Assembly: GCF_900101435.1 (NCBI RefSeq)
Contig: NZ_FMZH01000006.1
Location: 2,902 to 66,901, forward strand
DNA length: 64,000 nucleotides
Source: Pedobacter soli
GTDB taxonomy: Bacteria; Bacteroidota; Bacteroidia; Sphingobacteriales; Sphingobacteriaceae
Reading direction: 5' to 3'
Shown: positions 16,799 through 23,777 of the stretch, one piece after another
How positions within the stretch are numbered: the stretch's first letter is position 1
Layout of the letters: each line of letters starts with the position of its first letter
Made by a program: the position numbers and the translations under genes
The notes under the pieces: model-generated
The model's database searches: none
What the model was told of the DNA's origin: nothing
What the model saw: the letters and a program-made list of their open reading frames with translations, nothing else

Positions 16799-16855
16799 AA
16801 TCAGGATTTAGCATCGCTAGTGTAAATAAACGAAATTGTTGTAAGGGTGGATTTC

Positions 16856-16905
16856 TTGAGGGGTATCAGGTATTGAGATGCAAGTATCAGGTATCAAGTA
16901 CAAGA
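16856..16905. repeat. short-word repeat (GTATCAGGTAT type)
   Basis: Degenerate repeats GGGTATCAGGTATTGAG, CAAGTATCAGGTATCAAGTAC between two minus-strand genes. Related in wording to 17768-17905. Confidence 0.6.
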
Positions 16906-16944
16906 TTTTTATTAAAACCGCCAAACCCTAACCGCTAACCTCAT

Positions 16945-17763
16945 TTACCCTTTAATCAGCGGGTTCTTCTCTTTTGCAAACAAATCAAAAACCTTTTTAT
17001 CTACAAAAGCCGGAAAGAGTTTATTCATCAATACGGCCAGTTTTCCCTGTCTGGTCATTACCAGAGTGCGTTTACGCTGTTCAATACCATCGGCAATAAT
17101 GCTGGCTACCTCTTCTGACGACATCATTTTACCTTCATCCATACTGGTTTCGCCGTGAGCCGCACCATCTTTTGACAAGGCAGTTACACGAATGTTCGAA
17201 GCCGTAAAGCCGGGGCAGGCTACCATTACATTTACACCTGTTTTAAGCAACTCTGTACGCAACGACTCCATAAAACCATTCATGGCAAACTTAGAAGCCG
17301 AATAACCTGTACGGCCCGGTAAGCCCCGGTAACCCGCAATGGATGATACGCCTACCACTGTTCCTTTGGTTTTTAAGATTTCGGGTAAGGCATATTTGGT
17401 GCAATACACTGTTCCCCAGAAATTCACGTCCATCAGGTTTTTCAGCACGGATAAATCCAGATCGTTAAACAAAGCGCGCATCGATAAACCGGCGTTATTA
17501 ACCAGAATATCAATTTTTTGAAAAGAAACGAGCGTTTGTTTAATAATCAATTCGCAATCAGCTTCTTTACTCACATCGGCTTGTACGGCTACCGCCCTGA
17601 TGTTATATTTTTTTTCTAAATCGGCGGTAATTTCACAAAGGGTAACATATTGGCGGGCAGCTAAAACTAAATTGGCACCACGCTTGGCAAATTCTTCGGC
17701 ACAGGCTTTTCCAATTCCGCTTGATGCGCCTGTAATGATGATTACTTTATCTTTTAAGTTCAT
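16945..17763 (-). CDS. short-chain dehydrogenase/reductase
   Basis: Classical SDR of 272 residues. The cofactor motif TGASSGIGKA is at residues 11-20, the NNAG motif is in ILVNNAGLSM, and the catalytic triad is present as GVSSIAGYRG (Ser) plus YSASK (Tyr-x3-Lys). The C-terminal extension (KLAVLMNKLFPAFVDKKVFDLFAKE) has a hydrophobic amphipathic character like membrane-associated ketoacyl-type reductases. NAD(P)H-dependent oxidoreductase of unknown substrate. Stands alone between repeat-bearing spacers. Confidence 0.9.
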   Translation of the reverse strand: MNLKDKVIIITGASSGIGKACAEEFAKRGANLVLAARQYVTLCEITADLEKKYNIRAVAVQADVSKEADCELIIKQTLVSFQKIDILVNNAGLSMRALFNDLDLSVLKNLMDVNFWGTVYCTKYALPEILKTKGTVVGVSSIAGYRGLPGRTGYSASKFAMNGFMESLRTELLKTGVNVMVACPGFTASNIRVTALSKDGAAHGETSMDEGKMMSSEEVASIIADGIEQRKRTLVMTRQGKLAVLMNKLFPAFVDKKVFDLFAKEKNPLIKG

Positions 17764-17767
17764 GTAT

Positions 17768-17905
17768 GTTGTTGGTGAGTATAAGTAGTGAGTATGGAGT
17801 ATCGGGTATCAAGTATAGAGTAGCAAGTATGGGGTATCGAGTAGCAAGTATGGAGTAGTTCGCATTTAAACAAGTCTTGCTACCTGATACTTACTACTTG
17901 ATACT
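17768..17905. repeat. short-word repeat (AGTATGGAGTATC / GATACTTACTACTTGATACT)
   Basis: About 140 bases of degenerate GAGTATCGGGTATCAAGTAT words, then their inverse toward the recR stop, so the region can fold on itself. Confidence 0.7.
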
Positions 17906-17915
17906 CAGTACTAGT

Positions 17916-18533
17916 TTATTTCATCATCGCAGTTTCGTAAGGTACACGGGTAACAATCGAACGGCCCAGGGTAATTTCATCGGCATATTCGAGTTCGCCA
18001 CCAAAAGCAATTCCGCGCGCAATAGTAGTAACCGGCACATTAAATTCTTTCAGTCTTTTATAGAGGTAAAATAAAGTGGTATCGCCTTCCATATTGGGAC
18101 TTAATGCTAAAATAATTTCTTTAATACCTCCAGCAGCAACACGGTTAACTAGACCATCAATAAATAAATCAGAAGGTCCTATCCCATCCATCGGGGAAAT
18201 TAAACCACCCAAAACATGATAAACACCAAAATATTGTCCCGTGTTTTCAATGGCCATTACGTCACGCGTATCTTCTACCACACAAATGGTTTCTTTATCG
18301 CGTTTGTGAGAGGTGCAGATTTCGCACACCGCATAATCAGAAATATTATGGCAAGTTGTACAGTGTTTAATCTGTTGTTTAAGTTTAATAAATGTATTGC
18401 CAAACTGGTTTACCTCCTCCTGTTCTTTGCTTAAAAGATGTAATACCAGGCGTAAAGCGGTTTTTTGTCCTACACCAGGCAGTTTCGAAAATTCGTTTAC
18501 TGCATCCTCGAGTAGTTTGGATGAAAAATTCAT
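17916..18533 (-). CDS. recR: recombination protein RecR
   Basis: RecFOR pathway protein that helps load RecA on gapped DNA. 205 residues. The N-terminal helix-hairpin-helix ([20 protein letters not shown]), the four-Cys zinc finger ([23 protein letters not shown]) and the Toprim domain beginning [14 protein letters not shown] with the [12 protein letters not shown] loop all occur in the expected order. Normal length and start. Confidence 0.97.
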   Translation of the reverse strand: MNFSSKLLEDAVNEFSKLPGVGQKTALRLVLHLLSKEQEEVNQFGNTFIKLKQQIKHCTTCHNISDYAVCEICTSHKRDKETICVVEDTRDVMAIENTGQYFGVYHVLGGLISPMDGIGPSDLFIDGLVNRVAAGGIKEIILALSPNMEGDTTLFYLYKRLKEFNVPVTTIARGIAFGGELEYADEITLGRSIVTRVPYETAMMK

Positions 18534-18540
18534 AGTACAA

Positions 18541-18780
18541 AAATAGGGAAAAGGTTTATTAGTTCATTAGTCATTGGTTCATTAGTTCAATGGTTTATAG
18601 TAATAGCCACAACCTAACTGATAATTGGTAACTGAAAATTGATTATTAGTTGATGGTTGATAGCCAATATTCCGGTTTAAAATGATAATTGGTCATTGGT
18701 TATTGAATATTGGTCATTAAATACATTTTGTCTCAGGTTTTTAAACTCCGGACTTCGGACTGCTGACTTCGGACTTGATG
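18541..18780. repeat. short-word repeats (TTCATTAGT, TTGGTCATT, GACTTCGGAC)
   Basis: The recR-symporter spacer is made of three word families in turn: GGTTCATTAGTTCA, AATTGGTCATTGGTTATTGA and CTCCGGACTTCGGACTGC. No gene. Confidence 0.7.
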
Positions 18781-18782
18781 TA

Positions 18783-18813
18783 TTGCTTCATTTAATAGTT
18801 TTCTTTACATTTA
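18783..18813 (+). promoter_or_regulatory. candidate symporter promoter
   Basis: TTG (18783-18785), 20 bases, then TACATTTA (18806-18813), one base off TAnnTTTG. The symporter ATG follows 18 bases later. Confidence 0.45.
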
Positions 18814-18831
18814 TCAGCTTAAAACAAAACT

Positions 18832-20340
18832 ATGTCACCAACCATCCTCTTGTGTTTTTTAATTGGCTACTTCCTGCTATTGATTATTATTTCCTTTGTA
18901 ACCTCTCAAAAATCGTCAGACAATAATACTTTCTTCGTTGCCAACAGAAACTCTAAATGGTACCTGGTGGCCTTTGGAATGATTGGAACGGCACTTTCGG
19001 GGGTAACTTTTATTTCGGTACCCGGAGAGGTTGGTGCCCCCGGCGGAAACCAGTTTCAGTATTTTCAGTTTGTATTGGGTAATGCAGTTGGCTTTATCAT
19101 TATTGCCACGGTTTTACTGCCGCTGTACTACCGGATGAATTTAACTTCCATTTATAGTTATATTGAAAAGCGGTTGGGCCACTATAGTTATAAAACCGCT
19201 GCGTCCATTTTTTTATTAAGCAGAACACTTGGGTCGGCAACACGCTTGTATCTGGTTGTAATTGTATTACAGCGCTTTATATTCGACAATTATGGCATTC
19301 CGTTTTGGTTAACGGTTTTAATTTCTTTAGCCTTAATCTGGTCGTACACTTTTAAAGGCGGCTTAAAAACCATTATTATTACCGATACCCTGCAAACGTT
19401 TTTCCTGGTTTTATCGGTTTTCTTAACCATTTATTTCATCTGCAACAGTCTCGATTTCAGCATTCCACAGGCCTTTGAAACCGTTAAAAACAGCAGCTAT
19501 TCTAAAATATTCTTTCTCGATGATTTCCTTACCAACAAGTTCTATTTCAGTAAACAATTTATCGGTGGTATTTTCGTAACCATCGCCATGACTGGCCTTG
19601 ATCAGGATCTGATGCAGAAAAACCTGAGTATGAGCACCATTAAAGAAGCCCAGAAAAACATGTTCACCTTTACCGGTGTATTTGTAATCTTAAATGTTTT
19701 CTTTTTAAGTGTAGGTGCGTTATTATACATTTTCGCTGCAAAAAACGGCATCGATATTCCTTTAGATCACCTTACAGGTAAACCACGTACCGATTTATTG
19801 TTTCCGGAAATTGCATTGAATAACCTGGGTTCTGTTCCGGCCATTATTTTTATGCTGGGCTTAACAGCAGCTACTTTTGCTACAACCGATTCGGCCTTGA
19901 CAGCACTAACCACTTCTTTCTGTGTCGACTTTTTAGGTATGGATAAAGCTAAAGATATCGATGAAAAAAGTGCCGTTAAAAAGCGCCACACTGTGCATGT
20001 AGCCTTTTCAGTTTTAATGTTTCTGGTGATTATTGTGATTAACGCATTGAACAGCTCATCAGTAGTGAGTTTAATTTTTACCATCGCCTCTTATACATAC
20101 GGCCCGCTATTAGGCTTATACAGTTTTGGATTGTTTGTAAAAAAACGCGGCCTTCACGATAAATTAGTGCCGATAGTTTGCATATTATCGCCTTTTTTAT
20201 GTTACTTGCTTGCAAGCAATTCGGCCGCATTATTGGGCGGATATGTTTTTAGTGTTGAACTGATTTTAATTAACGGTTTAATCACATTTATAGGTTTGTT
20301 GTTCATCAGCAAAAAGACTGATGCCCAAACCAGATTTTAA
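18832..20340 (+). CDS. sodium:solute symporter (SSS family)
   Basis: Inner membrane Na+-coupled transporter of 502 residues with about 13 predicted membrane helices. It begins MSPTILLCFLIGYFLLLIIISF. Family motifs include FFVANRNSKWYLVAFGMIGTALSGVTFISVPGEVG in TM1-2 and GIFVTIAMTGLDQDLMQKNLS in the middle. Sequence alone does not tell sugar, myo-inositol, sialic acid or other substrates apart. The LOG-family gene follows after 18 bases on the same strand, so the two are probably co-transcribed, though no functional link is known. Confidence 0.93.
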   Translation: MSPTILLCFLIGYFLLLIIISFVTSQKSSDNNTFFVANRNSKWYLVAFGMIGTALSGVTFISVPGEVGAPGGNQFQYFQFVLGNAVGFIIIATVLLPLYYRMNLTSIYSYIEKRLGHYSYKTAASIFLLSRTLGSATRLYLVVIVLQRFIFDNYGIPFWLTVLISLALIWSYTFKGGLKTIIITDTLQTFFLVLSVFLTIYFICNSLDFSIPQAFETVKNSSYSKIFFLDDFLTNKFYFSKQFIGGIFVTIAMTGLDQDLMQKNLSMSTIKEAQKNMFTFTGVFVILNVFFLSVGALLYIFAAKNGIDIPLDHLTGKPRTDLLFPEIALNNLGSVPAIIFMLGLTAATFATTDSALTALTTSFCVDFLGMDKAKDIDEKSAVKKRHTVHVAFSVLMFLVIIVINALNSSSVVSLIFTIASYTYGPLLGLYSFGLFVKKRGLHDKLVPIVCILSPFLCYLLASNSAALLGGYVFSVELILINGLITFIGLLFISKKTDAQTRF

Positions 20341-20358
20341 TATTTAGCATTACAGTAT

Positions 20359-21066
20359 ATGACGAGTGAAGAAAAAATCAGAAGTGCTTTTGAGAACAAA
20401 GACTGGCAGGAAATTAAAGTAACCGATTCCTGGCAGATTTTTAAAATTATGGCCGAGTTTGTTGATGGTTTTGAGAAACTGGCTAAAATCGGTCCTTGTG
20501 TTACCATTTATGGGTCGGCCCGTACCGCCCAAACCCACCGCTACTACCAACTGGCTGAGCAATGCGGCAAGTTATTAACCGATCGTGGTTACGGGGTAAT
20601 TACAGGTGGTGGCCCTGGTATTATGGAAGCCGGTAATAAAGGTGCGCATACCAACGGAGGTAAATCGGTAGGTCTAAACATTGAGTTGCCTTTCGAGCAA
20701 TTCCACAATAAATATATCGATCACAATAAATTACTGGAGTTCGATTACTTCTTCGTGCGCAAGGTAATGTTTATGAAATACAGTCAAGGGTTTGTGGTTT
20801 TACCGGGTGGCTTTGGCACCATGGATGAGCTTTTCGAAGCCTTAACCTTAATTCAGACCGGTAAAATTGCCCGTTTCCCGATTGTACTGGTGGGTGTAGA
20901 TTATTGGGGCGGATTAATTGACTGGATTAAAGGCACTATGCTACAGAAAGAGCACAATATCCACGAAGAAGACTTAAACCTTTTCCGCCTGGTTGATACC
21001 GCAGAAGAAGCCGCCGAGCATATTTTCCGTTTCTACGATAAGTATGTATTGAAGCCGAATTTCTAG
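20359..21066 (+). CDS. LOG-family nucleotide 5'-monophosphate phosphoribohydrolase (TIGR00730)
   Basis: 235 residues. Rossmann-like lysine-decarboxylase-fold protein with both signature motifs: GGGPGIMEAGNKGA and PGGFGTMDELFEALTL (the PGGxGTxxE active site). Related enzymes split the N-glycosidic bond of cytokinin riboside monophosphates or AMP-like nucleotides; many bacterial members are misnamed lysine decarboxylase. Cytosolic. Second gene after the symporter. Confidence 0.92.
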   Translation: MTSEEKIRSAFENKDWQEIKVTDSWQIFKIMAEFVDGFEKLAKIGPCVTIYGSARTAQTHRYYQLAEQCGKLLTDRGYGVITGGGPGIMEAGNKGAHTNGGKSVGLNIELPFEQFHNKYIDHNKLLEFDYFFVRKVMFMKYSQGFVVLPGGFGTMDELFEALTLIQTGKIARFPIVLVGVDYWGGLIDWIKGTMLQKEHNIHEEDLNLFRLVDTAEEAAEHIFRFYDKYVLKPNF

Positions 21067-21086
21067 TGCAAGAGATTCATTGGTAT

Positions 21087-21330
21087 GGTTAACTGGTTAA
21101 TTGTTTAAATCGGTTAACTGTCAAATGAAAACTGGTAACTGAAACTGGCTAATCGGTTAATTGTTTAAATTGGTCAACTGAAAACTGTCAACTGAAACTG
21201 GTTAACTGGTTAATTGTTTAAATCGGTTAACTGTAAGTTGCAAACTGTAAATTAGTCAATGGTTGATAGTTAATAGCCAAATCCATCTGATAATTGCAAA
21301 CTGATAATTGCAAATTGATAACTGGTAACT
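21087..21330. repeat. three imperfect 53-60 bp repeats (GGTTAACTGGTTAATTG)
   Basis: Units start near 21087, 21147 and 21200, each with GGTTAATTGTTTAAAT followed by GGTTAACTG or GGTCAACTG. TGATAATTGCAAACTGATAATTG words follow. Noncoding spacer. Confidence 0.75.
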
Positions 21331-21335
21331 GAAAA

Positions 21336-21365
21336 AAGTGCTTACAAACAATAAGCACTTTTTTT
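21336..21365 (+). terminator. intrinsic terminator after the symporter/LOG unit
   Basis: 9-bp stem AAGTGCTTA / TAAGCACTT, 7-base loop, followed by TTTTT on the plus strand. Confidence 0.85.
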
Positions 21366-21412
21366 ATGTAACATCTGAAAGGAAGTGCCATCTAAAAATA
21401 AACGCAATTAAG

Positions 21413-21916
21413 ATGTCGAAATTTATCAACTGGAAAAGCGATTGGTTTAGCGGAAACTTTCATTTGTTTGTAGATGGGCTCCAAAAAGGGGCTATTACTT
21501 TTGGAATGTGGACGAGCAATGCCGAAAGTATGTTTGAAGATAAGAACTATCAATTTGCGAGCGAAGGATTTTGGCAATCAAGAACTAAGGTAATTGATAA
21601 AAAAACCAACGAGGTGCTTGCTATAATTACTTACGACAGCTGGAAATCGAAAGCGCTAATCAGTTTAAACACCGGCGAGCAGTACGAATGGAAATCAACT
21701 GGGGTATGGAAATCGCAATGGACGGTGAGTAATTACAAAGATGAGCACATCATGTATACTTCAAGCAGCAACAGTGGCGCAATCTCTTCTGACACTGATA
21801 ATAAATTATTGATAATAGCTGGTTTATTTATTAAACAGGTCTACAACAAACGTGCAGTTTTTGTTATTGCCTGTATCGTTCCGATTATCACAACAACAAC
21901 ATTGCGTCATCATTAA
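21413..21916 (+). CDS. uncharacterised protein with C-terminal membrane helix, tandem paralog A
   Basis: About 167 residues from the ATG at 21413 (MSKFINWKSDWFSGNF). A longer frame would read back through the preceding terminator, so this start is preferred. The body is beta-rich with Trp and aromatic residues at regular spacing (EGFWQSRTKV, GVWKSQWTVSNYKDEHI). It ends in a hydrophobic helix of about 20 residues (VFVIACIVPIITTTT). Clearly homologous to the next gene, with shared ITYD, SGE/TGEQYEW, DNKLLIIAGLFI blocks. The strand pattern recalls tubby/LURP-one-like folds, but this is a guess. Function unknown. Confidence 0.8.
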   Translation: MSKFINWKSDWFSGNFHLFVDGLQKGAITFGMWTSNAESMFEDKNYQFASEGFWQSRTKVIDKKTNEVLAIITYDSWKSKALISLNTGEQYEWKSTGVWKSQWTVSNYKDEHIMYTSSSNSGAISSDTDNKLLIIAGLFIKQVYNKRAVFVIACIVPIITTTTLRHH

Positions 21917-21940
21917 TTGTTAATTTAACCCTTTTGTGCG

Positions 21941-22435
21941 ATGGAACAGGTATTATTTTGGAGAAAAGGTTTATTTGATAGCAGCTATCAGGTATTTGAT
22001 CAGCAGCAACTGAAATTTTCGATGAATTTTAGTTCCTGGCAAAACTCTGCAATTGCCACTACCCAGACGGGTATTTATTTGTTAAAAAGCGAAGGCTTTG
22101 CTAAACCCGAAACCCGCATTGTAAACAACCAAAACGAAACTTTAGCTACGATTACCTACGATTGGCTGGGTTTTAAGGCGAAGATTGTATTTGCATCTGG
22201 CGAAACTTTCGACTGGCGTTACCAGAATAGCTGGCTAAGTCGATGGTCGCTGAATAACCTTAAAGATAAACAGATCCTGTTCAGTGCATCAGCCGGAAAT
22301 GGCAATATTCACAGCAGTGTTGATGATGATATGCTGGTACTCACGGGGCTTTTTATCCGCGAGTATTATTCGAGGATATTGTTTGGGCTAATACTTCTGG
22401 TGATCTTTCTGATTGGCTTTAGGAATATTTTTTAG
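21941..22435 (+). CDS. uncharacterised protein with C-terminal membrane helix, tandem paralog B
   Basis: 164 residues. Aligns end to end with the preceding protein: ATITYDWLGFKAKIVF, SGETFDWRYQNSWLSRWSLN, DDDMLVLTGLFIREYYS, then the membrane helix ILFGLILLVIFLIGF. No signal peptide, so probably tail-anchored with the beta domain in the cytoplasm. 24 bases after paralog A and presumably co-transcribed. The pair probably arose by tandem duplication followed by strong divergence. No enzyme motif seen. Confidence 0.82.
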   Translation: MEQVLFWRKGLFDSSYQVFDQQQLKFSMNFSSWQNSAIATTQTGIYLLKSEGFAKPETRIVNNQNETLATITYDWLGFKAKIVFASGETFDWRYQNSWLSRWSLNNLKDKQILFSASAGNGNIHSSVDDDMLVLTGLFIREYYSRILFGLILLVIFLIGFRNIF

Positions 22436-22453
22436 CTAACTGCCGGGCTAAAA

Positions 22454-22498
22454 CTTACGAAGTCTTTCCTTCGTTCGTCCTCCTTCAGACTTCGTAAG
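22454..22498. terminator. bidirectional hairpin between convergent genes
   Basis: Perfect 12-bp stem CTTACGAAGTCT / AGACTTCGTAAG with a 21-base pyrimidine-rich loop (TTCCTTCGTTCGTCC). It lies between two convergent genes. No U-run follows, so it may be an intergenic repeat serving as a terminator. Confidence 0.55.
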
Positions 22499-22843
22499 CT
22501 ACCCTAAAATCTCCTGTATTTTTTCTGTCGGGCGGGCAATAACGGCCTGATCACCTGAAATTACAATTGGTCGTTCGATAAGAATCGGGTGTTTAACCAT
22601 CGCTTCAATCCATTCGGCATCAGTTAGGGTTTTACCTTTATAGTTATCGATAAAAACCTGCTCCCCTTTTCTGATGAGTGCTAAAGGTTTAATGCCCAGT
22701 TTGGCTACAATAGCCGTGAGTTCGGCTACGTTTGGTGGTGTATCGAGATAATAAACTACTTCAAATTCTTTTCCACTTTTTTCGAGCTCCTGCAAAGCGC
22801 AACGGCTTTTGCTACACCTGTTATTGTGATAAATGGTAATCAT
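22499..22843 (-). CDS. ArsC/Spx-family thioredoxin-fold protein (arsenate reductase-like)
   Basis: 114 residues, the usual length of the glutaredoxin-dependent ArsC family. The N-terminal strand MITIYHNNRCSKSRCAL holds the catalytic Cys in NRCSKSR. YYLDTPPNVAELTAIVAKLGIKPLALIRKGE, the RPIVI and ARPTEKI arginine motifs complete the fold. No ars operon genes flank it, so it may be a general family member rather than a dedicated arsenate resistance enzyme. 12 bases downstream of the DUF502 gene. Confidence 0.85.
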   Translation of the reverse strand: MITIYHNNRCSKSRCALQELEKSGKEFEVVYYLDTPPNVAELTAIVAKLGIKPLALIRKGEQVFIDNYKGKTLTDAEWIEAMVKHPILIERPIVISGDQAVIARPTEKIQEILG

Positions 22844-22855
22844 TTCGAATGTTGT

Positions 22856-23446
22856 TTATAGTCCGCTTACACCACCACTCACCACCAGTTTCATGGCATC
22901 GGCAGCAGTCATTTTTAAATCGGTAACCTTATTGCGCTGTACAATACACAACTGACCGGCAAATGAATAGGAAAGCGGAAAATAAACCGCAACTTCATCG
23001 GGTAAATCCAGTTTATGTAAATCGTTCTGCGTTAAAAAACCAATCTTTTTTAAACCGCCCTCTACTTCAACCAGTACCGGGTGGTTAAACTTCTTTTCGT
23101 CGCCAACAAAGGCTTCAGTTAAATCTTTTATAGAGGAGTAGATGAAATTAAGTAGAGGCAGACGGTGCATCATCCGCTGAAACCAGTTGTACATGGGTTC
23201 GGTAACCAAATTGGTTACAAAAATACCTGCCAGCAGAATAATGGTTACAACAGTAAGCAAGCCCAGTCCGGGAATATTCCTGCTTTCGCCTGTAATTGGA
23301 TTAACGCCAAATACATTCTTTACGTTTAACCAGCTATCTACGGTGGTAACCGCCCAAACTACAATAAAAATACTTACGGCAATGGGTACCACAATTAATA
23401 ATCCTTTAATCAGATAGTTTAAAATGGCTTTCCCTACTTTGTTCAT
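22856..23446 (-). CDS. DUF502 family membrane protein
   Basis: 196 residues with two strong membrane helices, LLIVVPIAVSIFIVVWAV (about residues 16-33) and GLLTVVTIILLAGIFVTNLV (about 58-77). A conserved cytoplasmic part (LPLLNFIYSSIKDLTEAF, VAVYFPLSYSFAGQLCIV) follows. This matches DUF502 proteins, which have no firmly assigned bacterial function. Probably co-transcribed with the ArsC-like gene. Confidence 0.88.
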   Translation of the reverse strand: MNKVGKAILNYLIKGLLIVVPIAVSIFIVVWAVTTVDSWLNVKNVFGVNPITGESRNIPGLGLLTVVTIILLAGIFVTNLVTEPMYNWFQRMMHRLPLLNFIYSSIKDLTEAFVGDEKKFNHPVLVEVEGGLKKIGFLTQNDLHKLDLPDEVAVYFPLSYSFAGQLCIVQRNKVTDLKMTAADAMKLVVSGGVSGL

Positions 23447-23777
23447 GGTGCAAAAATAACATTTTTTAGTTCAATAGTTCATTCGCCATGGGTTCATTAG
23501 TAAAACCCATTGTCATACCCTATCGTTTGGTGCCCCACCGACCGAAATAAACTATCGAAATTGAATAATGCAGCTCCTAAATACAGCGATACAATCGCTT
23601 TTCTCAGCCATCCACGTTACAAACGTGGACGATAAAGAATAATCATTGGTTCATTTGTGCAAGTTGCATACCATAGCAATTTGCCGTTAGCGTAGGCTAT
23701 GAACCATCAAACCATTAACCAACGGACCAGTAGGCAATCTGCCTTACTAATAACCAATGAACCAATGACTAATAAAC
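23447..23777. other. intergenic repeats including a two-hairpin element
   Basis: 331 bases without a gene. Ends are GTTCATTAGT/ACCAATGA-type words. The middle carries the composite hairpin element at 23585-23628. Confidence 0.6.
23585..23628. repeat. composite two-hairpin element, copy 1
   Basis: Hairpin 1 AGCGAT-ACA-ATCGCT (23585-23599), linker TTTCTCAGCCAT, then hairpin 2 CCACGTT-ACA-AACGTGG (23612-23628) followed by ACGATA. Same plan as 62230-62272 and 62435-62479, with different but still paired stems. Confidence 0.75.
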
